This document shows, piece after piece, positions 51,980-62,622 of a DNA stretch of 64,000 nucleotides. Under the pieces are notes generated by a model. It did no database searches, had not been told where the DNA came from, and was given only the letters and a program-made list of their open reading frames with translations. The stretch is from Sordariomycetes sp. S80-01Y (lineage: Eukaryota; Ascomycota; Sordariomycetes), in assembly GCA_037042185.1 (NCBI GenBank), contig JAXQJY010000033.1, positions 124,001 through 188,000 of the forward strand. The letters are read 5' to 3'. The number at the start of each line of letters is the position of its first letter. The first letter of the stretch is position 1. The position numbers and the translations under genes are program-made.

Positions 51980-53469
51980 CTAGGCTTCGCCGGGCATCTG
52001 CCGGCCGCTCGCGCTGGCCGTGGTCGGTCCCTGGGGTTGTGGCTTGTTGGCGGGGGCGTTGTTCCAGCTGAGGTACGTGTGGTCGCCGAGCTTGCGCGGC
52101 TTGATCAGGTGGGTGGCGGTGAAGATGCCGCCGAGGAGGATGCACACGCCGCCGACGGCCATGTAGGCGATGCCGAGGAAGGGGTTGCGGCCGCCCATGA
52201 CGGTGCGGGTGGAGATGAGGATGGACTTGGTGCCCTTGTACTCTTGTGTGGGGAAGACTGATGTACGGGTCAATTTATTTCATCTTGGGGTAGCGTTGGG
52301 TTCATGTGAGCGCAAACTTACAGTCTTCAATTTCAATCTCGTACTCGCCCTCCTGAAGAGCGGTGGTGTCATTGCGCTGGTAGAGCTTGCTGAAGGTGGG
52401 CAGGCCAGCGGTACGCATCCACACGTGGAATGCCTCCCAGTCCTTCAGGTTAGGAGGGGGCATCTCGTCCGTGTAGTCATCGGGGTAGCGCTCGGCCCAG
52501 TTGGGGGGAGGGACAGCGTCCTGGGGACGGTACTTGGTCTCGCCGTACAGCTCACGGTCCGAGTCCCACGCGATGCCCTTCTGCGTCATCTCGTACGTCT
52601 CGGTCTCGTTGCCCTCGCCGCCGGGCGGGTTGCGCAGGACAGGGCTCGAGAAGGTGTCGTTGAACATGGAGTTGGCGATCAGGCCGCAGGGGAAGTACGG
52701 CTTGCCCTTGTCCTTGTCGACTTCGAGCGGGTCGCAGCTAGATCCGTCCACCTGGCTGTACGTCTTGGCGTCGCCCTTGAGCTGATCGGCGTTGAAGGAA
52801 TCGACGTAGCGTCGGTGGTTCTGGTAGAAGTTGGTCATGTAGTAGTAGAACAGCACGGGAGGCCCCATGTTCTCAGGAATGTAGAAGCGGAGGTAGCATC
52901 GGTCGGTGGTGACGTTGGCACCGGTATCAGCAAGCGTCGTTTCGACCTCGCGCTCAACAGCCCAGCGCGCGTCGATGGACTTGTTGTTGGACTTGAAGGC
53001 GGTGTGGACAAGTTTGCTGGGCATGGAGGAGAAGTTGTCGCCATCGTTGTAGTCGGGGGCGTCGGTCACGCAGTCAGTGTAGTCAAGGCGGAGTTCCTGG
53101 ACCTGGGTGCTGGCGTAGTAGAGCAGGCCGCCGATGGGCGCGAAGATGATGCCGATGACGAAGAACAGCGGGAGGACGGTCTTGGGCGTAAGGATAGGTC
53201 TGGGATGGTGTCAGCATGGAGGGATGCGGCATCGCGCAGCGCGAGGATGGTGTGGGATGCGCTGCAGGGAAAACATACTGCCAGGCCTTGAGTCGTTGCT
53301 GTCTGAAAGCCGTGTCTGGATTCTGTCAGCATGCGAAGGAGGCATTGCGATGTTCTGGCGACGACGCACTGGCGGGACGGCGACTCTTCTTCTTCTCCGG
53401 CTGCTTCGGGCCAGACTCATCAGAGTTCATGGAGTCGACATGATCGACCCGGCGCGGCGAGTCGGCCAT
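51980..53469 (-). CDS. Cdc50/Lem3 family, beta subunit of P4-ATPase phospholipid flippase
   Basis: Predicted 430-residue membrane protein that escorts and activates P4-ATPases moving phospholipids across Golgi, endosomal or plasma membranes. Four exons: 53469-53370, 53315-53279, 53199-52322, 52257-51980; introns 54, 79 and 64 nt. The joined N-terminus gives [22 protein letters not shown], a block strongly conserved in the family, which no unspliced frame shows. One membrane helix follows (about 53-75, [21 protein letters not shown]). A large lumenal domain has paired Cys and N-glycosylation sequons ([43 protein letters not shown]). A second helix near 364-387 ([18 protein letters not shown]) and a short cytosolic tail complete it. 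Confidence 0.95.
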
Positions 53470-54350
53470 GGTGTTGGGGAGACAATCGTGTGCGGGCCAA
53501 AATGAGTAGCGCAGTCGAGTATCGAGCGCGGTTGCGGCGTTGGGGGAGGAGGTGGGAGAGGGCCGTGATGATGCGGATTGAGGGCGTCGTTCGTTGTCGT
53601 CGAGCAAAGGGGGCTCAGGAAGTCAGTCAGTGAGGCTTGACGCGGCGTGTCTGCGGCGCTGCCAGCGCCCGTGTTCCAATTGCGACGCTGCTGTGGCTGA
53701 TTGGAGCTGTTCGGGAAGGGTGCGGAGCCCGCGTGGCTGTGCTGCTGAATTGACTGGGACGGACGTGCCAGGGGAATCGCTGTCGCTTTGGTGGTTGCAG
53801 GCGATTATTTTAAAAAGGACTGAGATATGCGAAGGAACATGATTGTCTGCTAGCTTTTCACAATGTTCTTTGTCAAGCATTTCCAGATTCCTGGCCCTGA
53901 ACTCAATGATCCACGTACCAAGCTTTGCGGCTTCTCAGGGTCCAGCTGCAGCAGGTTTAGCGCCATGATGGGCGGAGTTACAGAGGGTCGGATAAACTGG
54001 TGCAAGCAGACTCGTTGGCACGAGCAATAGAGAATCTCTGATTGCCGCGGATTGCGTTACTTCATTGACCTGTTTATTGCATCCTGGTTTTTTTCATGAA
54101 GAGGAACTGGGTTGGTAGACTAACGAGGCGCTGCGAGGAAGATACGCGAGACCCCTACCGTGACTTCCTTGGGAAGTCATGACTGCTCCGAGGTCGACAG
54201 AATAAAGTCTGCCACAAATCATGGTCATCGGTTTTTGCGCACGAAAGCTGTATGAAGTCCCGAGTTTTAAGTGATGCGGTGAGAAGACGGACGAAGTTAA
54301 GGCAGGAACGATAGATTTGGAGCTGCCTGGACGAGGTCAGATGAATTAAC
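53470..54350. other. Intergenic: Cdc50-type promoter and beyond
   Basis: The Cdc50-type promoter and leader lie in the first 300 bp or so. No gene is seen. Sequence from 53.8 kb on is less GC-rich than the core genes to the left and marks the change into the lineage-specific right end. Confidence 0.4.
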
Positions 54351-54775
54351 TTGGATGGACGGGATGAATGAACGGGATGGATTAGATGAAGAGCGATGTG
54401 TTGGATAGAGAAAGAGAACGGATTGGATGAAGAGGGGCGGATGGGATAGATTGGAAGGATTGGAAGAAGAGGAACGGACTGGATGAAGAAGAACAGATTG
54501 GATGAAGAGGTATTGGATTGAGAGTGACGGATTGGATTGAGAGGACTGGATTGGATTGAGAGGGACGGATTGGATAGAGAGGGACTGGATTGGATTGAGA
54601 GGGACGGATTGGATTGAGACGGATTGGATTGAGACGGATTGGATTGAGACGGATTGGATTGAGACGGATTGGATAGAGACGAATTGGATTGAGAGGGACT
54701 GGATTGGATAGAGAGGGACGGATTGGATTGAGAGGGATTGGATTGAGAGGGATCGGATTGGATAGAGAGTGGTGA
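54351..54775. repeat. Minisatellite-like tandem repeat tract (GGATTGGATTGAGA units)
   Basis: About 420 bp built from variants of a GATTGGATTGAGA core. The cleanest stretch (about 54607-54680) repeats a 15-bp unit, GGATTGGATTGAGAC, about five times. Flanking parts use 19-22-bp variants with GAGAGGGAC linkers, and the left edge is degenerate (GGATGGATTAGATGAAGAG). The tract is strand-asymmetric (purine-rich on plus). The leftward open frame through it (Ser-Ile-Gln-Ser-Val and Leu-Asn-Pro-Ile-Gln-Ser repeats) follows from the unit length being a multiple of three in places, and I do not call it a gene. Confidence 0.9.
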
Positions 54776-55137
54776 ATACTTTCAAGTAGAATGGATGAGA
54801 TTGGAGCAGATGAATGTTGACTGAGCTATAAGCCAATGAAGCTTCCGACTCTTCAAGCAAACTCTTCGTACAGGCTACGGATTCGGCGAAAAAGTTGTGC
54901 TTCGTACAAAAAATCCGACTACACTCGGGCGCGCCAAAATGTTAAGCATGCCTAAGTTCCTCCATAACACCCTATTAAGGACTGGAAAAAACACGCTTTC
55001 CTTCTCCTTCGTTTTAATATTTGACTTATCGCCTCCTGTCTGCGCATTCTTCTGCCTGAGTATAGTCGACCCGACTTCTCCGGTTGTGGTCGCGCTTATC
55101 GCGCTTAACGCGCTTAAAATTCATGGTTTGTACGGTA
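54776..55137. other. Non-coding spacer right of the tandem repeat
   Basis: No gene supported. It contains three tandem 9-mers of CGCGCTTA plus A/T at 55091-55117, a small local duplication. Confidence 0.4.
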
Positions 55138-55365
55138 TTATAGAATTGAAGATGATTGAACCCCAACGATACCCCAAGATTCCGAGAGACCAATCTCCAT
55201 TTTGATTTCCCTTTTGACATTTACCCTCGTCGTATGCGATGATTTCCTTGCCCATTCCAAGCATTCTCGTAACGTTCCGTGATCATCTTCGCTTAAGCAG
55301 GCGTTGCGGTCGTGTTCGTACAGTTCTATGGCGACGAGCATTAGCTCCACTAGAAGCAGTGGCAT
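55138..55365 (-). CDS. Possible 3' exon of the 55.4-55.9 kb unknown gene
   Basis: A frame of 75 codons with amphipathic, non-random composition (VELMLVAIELYEHDRNACLSEDD), directly after the preceding frame on the same strand. It has no independent promoter or well-placed ATG. It is best read as a continuation of the neighbouring unknown gene by a short intron, or less likely as a separate small gene. Confidence 0.3.
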   Translation of the reverse strand: MPLLLVELMLVAIELYEHDRNACLSEDDHGTLRECLEWARKSSHTTRVNVKREIKMEIGLSESWGIVGVQSSSIL

Positions 55366-55377
55366 GCAGAATGAGAA

Positions 55378-55893
55378 CTATACCTGGTTGACTTCCACCT
55401 CGAAGCAATGAAAGCGGAGAACCAGAGAGTGGTCCCAGCCAGGGGAAGATCCTCTCATCTTTCTCTCCTGGAGCTTGCGGTCATGACGCTTCTTGGACGA
55501 GAACCGCCCTCGACTGTCACGCACGACACCGTGGGGGATACCCCTTTTGGGCTCTCTTTGCTTGTGTTCTTGGTGCTGGCACTTGCGGCAGCCGGCGGTC
55601 GACCCAGGCGATGGGGCTTCACGAGAACGACGGCATCGATTGCGGTCCGGTGAGCAACTGTGACCGGACCGGCCCCTCGCACCGTTAAGTTGGTTAGTCT
55701 GACTGCTTTCAGCATCACCAGAGACCGATGCTGTTGCTGAAGTGGGAATGTATTCTGAGGGAGACGAAACAGAGGATGGAGTGACACAAGTGCACTCATC
55801 GGAAGGTAGTTGTTGAGAGGTTGCAGCCGAGGACAACTCGATAGTTTGCAGGGCTACAGACTCTTCAACAGCCTGAAAAGAGTCTTCAGACAT
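55378..55893 (-). CDS. Protein of unknown function, basic (171 aa; 3' end uncertain)
   Basis: I do not recognise this protein. The N-terminal 80 residues are Ser/Thr-rich and acidic (MSEDSFQAVEES). The middle is Arg/Lys-rich (RNRCRRSREAP, RGRFSSKKRHDRKLQERKMRG) with a CRKCQHQEH segment, suggesting a nuclear or nucleic-acid-associated protein. It ends SLVLRFHCFEVEVNQV at a stop just past a GTATAG. Immediately downstream on the same strand a second frame (55365-55138) carries protein-like sequence with ELYEHDRNACLSEDDHGTLRECLEWARK. A short intron could join them: a GTATAG donor at 55379 and an AG after GTGGAG near 55340 keep frame but leave only about 39 nt, so the true 3' structure is unresolved. 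A perfect TATA box 133 bp upstream supports transcription leftward. Divergent from the unknown tandem pair. Confidence 0.5.
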   Translation of the reverse strand: MSEDSFQAVEESVALQTIELSSAATSQQLPSDECTCVTPSSVSSPSEYIPTSATASVSGDAESSQTNQLNGARGRSGHSCSPDRNRCRRSREAPSPGSTAGCRKCQHQEHKQREPKRGIPHGVVRDSRGRFSSKKRHDRKLQERKMRGSSPGWDHSLVLRFHCFEVEVNQV

Positions 55894-56657
55894 CGTGTGT
55901 TGTCATGTGGGGGAGAAGTCAAGTCAGAGACGATATAATGGTTGATCTCCGAGGGAAGCGAGCGGAGGAGGAGGAGGATAGAAAGGATGGAAGACTGGGA
56001 CTTTTTACTCGTACAGGAGAACTGCCTTTTATACTTCACGTGATTCCTGTCCATTGGTTCTGTACGGGAAAGATATGCCAGCTCTTCTGGCTCACAAGGT
56101 TCCGGTCCCCTTCACAGTGCCCTGGGTGCCCTCCCAGGTACCCTCCTCTCAGACAGCCGACGCGTTTTCTTCCTGGTCCCTGTCCTCCCAGGTGCCATGA
56201 CCCCCCAGGTGTCGGGCTCCCAGGTTCATGCTACTTTGCGCATTTGTCTCACGGTTAACACAAGATACCATGATACCACGAAAGAGCTCAGAACTGCTTG
56301 CGAAGCGCTTGTGAGGTAACGTGCTTGGCGCGAGCTTGGCAAGTCGTGCCTTCTGACCAAGTCCTCAGGCTCTGACGAGCCCAACCCCCTTTTTTCCACT
56401 TTCACTCATGGTTCGCAAAAGTGCAGATGGTTCTTTATCAGATACAGGACAGACTTCTTTTATAATTTGTTTGCGTGGTATCAGCCTTTGAGATTGTGTT
56501 GGTCGACGTTGGCCTCCAGGTAGGCGGACAGCTTCCACCCATGTCAAGGCAGATTTGGACGCTCAAAGACGGATAGTCTGGCACGCCCACTCCCTCTGTC
56601 CTCACCTACTCTTCTTTCATTTTATTTGATTAAGTCAGACTCTATGTACTTCTTGGA
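55894..56657. other. Divergent promoter region
   Basis: 764 bp between the leftward unknown gene and the first rightward tandem paralog. It contains the TATA box at 56026-56033 for the leftward gene and a CCAGGTnCC-type word repeated four or five times at 56135-56226. Confidence 0.5.
56026..56033 (-). promoter_or_regulatory. TATA box of the leftward unknown gene
   Basis: Reads TATAAAAG on the minus strand, 133 bp upstream of the ATG at 55893. It is a perfect match to the strong TATA consensus. Confidence 0.55.
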
Positions 56658-58834
56658 ATGTCTACCTTTTGCAGATCTCAGCCTCGCACCAACTTTCCCC
56701 CTTACGCATCACCGTCACTGCCCACCATGCTCCCAAAGACAGCGTCCCGAATTCCCAAATTCAACGAGCTGAGAGACAAGATCAACTACGGAGAGGACCG
56801 AAAGCCCCTGAGCCTCACTTTCTGGAAACATTTGCAGGTTTTCCGCGAACTCTACATCAGCCCCTCTGGCGTTCCCGGCTGCAACTTTCTCAAGTGGAAA
56901 GACCATTCGCACGTAATCGAACTTTATCGAATGGTCGACAGCTTTCTCGACGGCAATGGAAACGGTCAAAAGTATTGGCCCGATAGCTCAGATTCTCTTG
57001 AGTACAACAGCCTCCAGTATTCCATAAATCATGAGTTGTAAGTCTTCCACGCACATAGACAACCTGTTCCTTCGGCTGACTCCCTAAGCATCAAAGCGAC
57101 TCTCGTGCAGATACTGTTTCGACTTAACAGACAGCAGTATGCGAACACAAAGTACAAGAGAAAGTCCAAAGACAGTCCTGTCGGCTCAGGTTCGCACAAA
57201 AGCACGCAGCATCAAACTTACCGGAACACTTCATCGTCCACAACTCAACCGAAGACTTCTTACGCATATACAAGTGCGTCTTTCGTGCCGAGCAAGGTTG
57301 GATCAAACCTCGCCGAGGATGGCATCACAAACAACGGCTCGGGGAATAGCCAAGAAGATCCATACTTGGTTCCCGAGAGTCCCCCGGCCCTCCCTGAAGA
57401 TGTATGCGTAACACATCCCTACCCACACCGCTTGTACTAAGATATTAACAGGGTAATCCGGTACCAGACGATCATCAAACTACCGCCGAAACATCGGTGA
57501 ACGAGCGTCCTCGCCCACAAATTACTCGGGAGGCACAACCACAAAATAGCAGCAGTACCACCAAGAAGCAGTGTGGTGGGAGGAAACGACCAAGAAACGA
57601 GGATGCGCCCATCTGTCGCAATCCACCTAGGCTGCGAAGACAGGCTCGACGTCTGCCGGATCGGGCGAGTAGTGAGGACTTAGATGAGGCTTGCATGAGC
57701 CCAAGGTCCAGCATAGCTCCGTCAGATAATGGTGCAGCGGGCCACAGTCCCGAAGCACCAGAGCCAGACATCATGACAGCTGATTCTATCATCAAGGACT
57801 CGGCGCATCTCAGATCGAACACCCAAGTACCAGAGCCTCGGCCCTTCGAGCGAGACGACAATCGCCGTGCGAGCTTCCCAGGCTCAGCAGGGCATGCCTC
57901 TGAAATATGGCCACCCACACCTTCTCAATTTGAGTTCTCCTCGTACTCAAGCACTGCAATCGACCCAGGGGCACAAGAGACTATGGCGGAGTTAGCTTCT
58001 TGGAGACCAGCTGGAGTCTCCACAGCTGCATCTGAAGCAGGCTCTGCTTTTTCAGTCCTGGCTGCCCACAATCCCCATCCCCCAGAGGCTGAAGAGGATG
58101 CGTCTCTTAGATCAGATGGAGTCCAGATGAACTCATCTGCCCAGAGAGCACCTGTGGCGATGATGGAACCTACACCACAAGGCATGGACAGCAACCTACC
58201 GGAAGCTTCGACAAAAGTGAGCACGTCCAACGCTACCGCCAAAGAGCCAGAGCTCCCAAGCTCCCCGGCAAGAGCCAGCCCTCAGGAGACTGTCACCAAA
58301 GAGCCAGAACTTGCCGGTCCAAAATGCCAGACCTATCAAGGAGGCTCGGATTCTCGGACAAACGGCCCTGGAGATGCTACGTGCAATCCAGCCCAAAAGA
58401 CCGACACAAACATTGACAGCGAGGTGCCTGCCAAAGAGGTCAAAGAGCCCGTGAATCTTAAAGTTTCCTTCTGTCTCGTGCACTCCCGCTCTCCTCGCTG
58501 GAGGGCAGAAGAGTGGTTCCCCAAGGGAAAGTTCCTCAAGAAGACGTTGCCGGTCTTGAAAGAAGAACTGCCCGCTGGGTTCGCCAGTAATGCTCCCGGT
58601 CTGATGTTCAGACTAATCGGTCCGAACCTCCGGAGGGAGGAGCCAGTTCCGCACGACGAGGCGTCTACATTCAGCTCTATGACAACAGAATTCGGATCTC
58701 AAATCCGCAAAATCGTTCGGGCACAAGACGATGGAAAAGTCGTGTCCCTTCGAATTGAAATCGAGGCTTTGAGCGAAGATTATCTCGTCGAGGGCAAAGA
58801 CAGGGTGGACGACGCCGATGAGGACTTCTGCTGA
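56658..58834 (+). CDS. Unrecognised two-module protein, tandem paralog A (691 aa)
   Basis: Function unknown. Exons: 56658-57037, 57089-57401, 57452-58834; introns 51 nt (phase 2) and 50 nt (phase 0) with canonical ends. The N-terminal module (about 24-150) contains KYWPD (104-108), YNSLQYS (115-121) and VQILFRLNRQQ. A linker motif DPYLVPESP starts at 217, just before intron 2. A basic patch (GRKRPRNED from 274; RLRRQARR) could be a nuclear localisation signal. A long Ser/Pro/Glu-rich disordered linker follows. The C-terminal module starts at HSRSPRW (575), with WFPKGKF, EELPAGF and REEPVPHDE, and the protein ends in an acidic tail and Cys (DDADEDFC). No signal peptide or membrane helix. All these motifs recur in order in the gene at 60.5-62.6 kb. 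The ATG at 56727 (MLPKTASRI, good context) aligns better with the paralog start and may be the real one. Confidence 0.8.
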
Positions 58835-60544
58835 GTTTGAGCCAGAAATGAGATTCATTGAGATAAACCGCTGCGATTTGATAATTTTGAGGCGCAACTA
58901 CCTAGTTTTTCAAGTTACGTGGCGGAGTAGTTCATCTACTTACGCGATAAATAGTTTGTTGTAATGTACAAAAAGACGACAACGAGTTTCGTGACCCAAT
59001 TCAAGTTCTTAGCCAGCACCCCGGGCCAATGACGGTATGTGCAGAACAGACTCGAGTTCTCGTCATCAGCGAAAGATTTGGTGCTTCGACCTCTACGAGG
59101 AACAAAACAACCACAAGCACATATTCAAGACTGCTGCGACAGATCGCGAGTTCAGAGTAGCGAACTGCAGCAGCCCTGTCCATAGTCGAACCACGTTGCG
59201 ATCAGGAGGGCGCAGCCACGAGTCAAGCAAATCTGCCCTACCATGTGGCTCAAGCACGAAAGACGTAATTAAAACACTTTGAAGTCATAAGCCCCACCCA
59301 GAGCGTTTTCCTTCAACATGTCGACTTGTATTTTTAGGACTTCGACAAGGAGCAACCAACTGCATGAAGCTGGCCTATTGGATTCAAACCGAATTCCCCG
59401 GCAACTAGTGTCGGCGGCTAACCTCAAACCACCGCCCGCTCAAAGGAAATCTGAAACTCAACCACATTGTGCTCTGATTGGTCGTCTTTCCGGGGTTGGA
59501 CACGAGGCACCTTCTGAAACCCCTTCGATGCGTCCACAGCACGGATAATGATGGACTCTGATAGAAGCTGGAAGCCATGTGGTTGGAGACGGCCCAGCCT
59601 GGAGACCATTACGGAAATGACCGATGTGCGTTATAGGGGTGCAGAAAATTGCAGCCCGAATCATCGGTTCATACATTACGTTTGACCCCTGAGTCCGCGT
59701 ACCGATCACTTAGACTTACGCCTGTTGCTCGTGCGAATCTCAATTCTTCTCAAGATCTTCATGGAAGATTCCCCAGATTTATTGACAGGCTGCCAGATGT
59801 TAAGGTGGTCATGATTATAGAAAGGCGTCGTATATTGAACCCGCCGTCACTGCCCTGCCACAGTCATGGATTATTACGTATTCATTGACTGCCGCCTGCA
59901 GGTTCGAAAGTACTGTGTACATGATGCAGCCTTGAGCCCAGGGCTCCGCCAGCTTCTTCTCTCTTCCCTCATCTTCCATCAAGAGGCTCGTGGATCAACA
60001 GCACAGAAATCTGACCTATCGGGATTCATGCGTGGACTCTAGGTAGCATATCTAGTTGCCAAGGTGGAAATCGGCGGCTCTCGAACAAAGAGGCTGTAGC
60101 TATTGAGTGGAGTGGAGGATGGCCTACTCGCGGGCTTGCACTAGCCCCCCCCATATCTTGATCGATCGTCCCACGGTAGCCGATCCTGTTGTGATATCGC
60201 GCTCTATTTCGAGAAGACTAGTTGGAGTGGGGAGAGCAAGATGGCTGAGCTGAGAAGCATCTAATTTATCCAAGTGGAGAGCTCCAGTTGGCCTTGTTGG
60301 CCTGGTGCGCCTGAACCGCCAGATGCGCCTTGTTCGCCTGATATCAACGGACAGTTGCATGTGTACATTTGCGCCACATTGATTTCGCGAGTCACGCCGT
60401 AAGGCTGCGCTCGCTCCTTAAATGAGCTTTTCACTCGGAACTCCGTCACGCGCTCCCCCCCCCCCCCTCCCCCTATACCCCCTTTGCTCTAACCTTTCGT
60501 AATCCATCCAAGTTCGATGTCTATTTCTGAAGCTCGCTGCAAGC
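58835..60544. other. Spacer between the two tandem paralogs
   Basis: 1.7 kb without a supported gene. It contains imperfect GTTGGCCT/GGTGCGCCTG-type words at 60280-60345 and a poly-C tract at 60456-60475 just before paralog B. I looked for a third decayed copy of the paralogs (HSR-x-P-x-W or KYWPD-like translations) and saw none. Confidence 0.45.
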
Positions 60545-62622
60545 ATGCCCAGCTCAACACTGCCAAAATCCACTACAAAGATCCGTCAAATTGGTGAGTT
60601 ACTCCAAGATATCAACTATGATAAGAAGAGCGACTTCGGGAAAGAGTTAAGAACGGCCCTCCGCCAGTTCCAGAGACGCTACAAAACACCAAACGGCGAA
60701 TACGGAAGCAGCTTCGTTACGTGGAGGAACAAACAGCACATCCAAGGCCTCAGGCAAATGGCAGCAAGCTTTCTGAGCACTGAGAACAACGGAGCCAAGT
60801 ATTGGCCTGACGATAAGCAATCTCCGAGGTACAACAGCCTCCAATACTCGAAGAATCGGACCTTGTTTGTTACCCTTTCAGACGAAGGTGACAAAGATTT
60901 GACAAGCTGACTGGTTAGCATCACCAACAAGGTCGTACAGATACTTTTCCTCGTCAATAAAAGGCGAAAGTATTATAAAGGCAAAGTCGGTGTTGACGAA
61001 GGCCCCAACAAGGAGAACAGCGGACACGACCATCAAACAACCGCACCCTCCAACACAGCTACGGCCAACCAAACAATGTTTGCAGGGCGTGAGACCAACA
61101 CATCCTCGGCAGCAGGGGATAACGACCCCTATGGGATACCTTTTAGCCCAGAAGCTACTGGCGTAAGTAAACGTCCTTATGAAAGGTAACAGATGAGTAC
61201 TGAAGAACTCGCCAGACAACCGCTTCACGCGGGCTAGACGCACGACAAACTCCTCAATCTAACAGTGCTGGAGCCCACCGCACGACGCAAAACGGTACGC
61301 ACTCATCAGAGCCAGAACGAGTCGGCAGAAAGAGATATGCAGAGGATGGTTCTCATGCTGGATCGACCCGCTGCCACCCGCCGAAGACTCAGGGGTTCAA
61401 GCGCAGGTCGTTCGCAACGGACTTCCAACCGAGCCGTGCGAATACCATGAACGCAAGCTCCACGCCCGCTGAAAACGCCTCGAAGGTTGTGCATATTGAC
61501 TTGACAGTCGACGATGCGAGCTCTGTCAATGGTACAAGCATGCATCTTCGGTCGCACTCGCGTACGTTGGTGGACCAGAGCGCCGACGTCGGTGGCATCA
61601 AAACGGAGCACGAGCTTCCACCGGGTGGTTTCGATGACGTTTACACAGGAAGAGACACGCCTTATACCGACTCCGCTTTTGCAGTCTCTCGTCCTGAAGG
61701 GGAGGCTGGCTTCTCCGGAACGAGGTCCACGGTACCCATGGCGCAGACTGCCGAGGGCATCGGCGGTTTTGGGCCACAAGGAGAAACTTCTAATAACTCT
61801 ACCGACTCCTACCATCAATCGGAGGTTTGGCCAAGTTTCCACGAAGATCATTCGAGTCTGATCGAAAACCAGCAGGCCAATTCTGCTTCGGTATTTCATC
61901 AGGCGGACACCCATCCATCAGGGACTGTTCCGACGCGTGCTCCTATGGCTTATATGCACCCCATTGTCACTGAGGTAGAAGAAGAACAACCGCATGCATC
62001 ATACCAGTACGAAGCTGAGCAGCCTCGGCCCTACGAGCCAGTCAGCGAATATCGTCCTGGTGGCGATGACCCACCACGATGGTCCGCAGCGGTGCAAACA
62101 GACTGTACTGTTACCAACCAAGCAGAGGCGAGCACGACAACGTTTCGATCCGAACCCAACCAAGAAGCTGCGGCTCAGTCGCTGCAGCAATCAACAGGCT
62201 GTCCTGCTAGACCCGCAGTCGAGTTCCTCATCATCCATTCGAGATGCCCTTACTGGAAAACGCAGAGCTGGTCTCCCAGAGGCAAGTTTATGAGAACAAG
62301 ACTGCATGAGCTTATTCAGGAACTTCCTCCAGCCTTTGTCGATGCTCTCAATCAAGGTGCTGGACTGAAGTTCATAATGAGAGGCATTGACACACGCGTC
62401 GAGGAGCCTATAGTACATGGGGACGATCATAGCTTTGAGGCAATGAAAGCTCAGACTCTGAAAGAAGCTTACAGAAGGCATCAAAGCATGACGGATACGG
62501 GCAAGTTTGGGATAACGGAGGTGCCACCTTTCAGAATTCATATCGAGGTTCTCGGAAATCATTTCAACGCTGGGCTGGGGACTCTTGACGAGTCGGAGAA
62601 TCTGGATGATGAAATTTGCTAA
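60545..62622 (+). CDS. Unrecognised two-module protein, tandem paralog B (656 aa)
   Basis: Function unknown. Exons: 60545-60864, 60919-61162, 61216-62622. The introns (54 nt phase 2; 53 nt phase 0) lie at the same places as in paralog A. The first donor is GTTTGT, a rare form, but only this join continues the shared sequence (NRTLF | ITNKVVQILFLVN). Shared motifs in order: LPKS start, INY, KYWPD (84-88), YNSLQYS (95-101), VQILF, DPYGIPFSP (from 176), GRKR (from 225), a Ser/Thr/Glu-rich linker, HSRCPYW (from 529), WSPRGKF, QELPPAF, VEEPIVHGDD with SFEAM, a beta-rich end (FRIHIEVLG), then an acidic tail and Cys (ENLDDEIC). No signal peptide or membrane helix, so it is probably intracellular. 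Without splicing the first exon runs to a stop at about 60908, giving a 121-residue product that automatic calls could mistake for the gene. Confidence 0.8.

Noticed and set aside
52170-53291. Long open frame (373 codons) on the plus strand
   Set aside because: It is antisense to the Cdc50-type gene. Its open state follows from GC-biased third codon positions in the real gene, and it crosses two real introns.
54351-54775. Possible CRISPR-like array
   Set aside because: The units are directly tandem with no unique spacers, and the host is a eukaryote.
54297-54860. Leftward frame of 187 codons with Ser-Ile-Gln-Ser repeats
   Set aside because: It is the translation of the 15-bp-unit tandem repeat. 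There is no non-repetitive protein-like part and no promoter.
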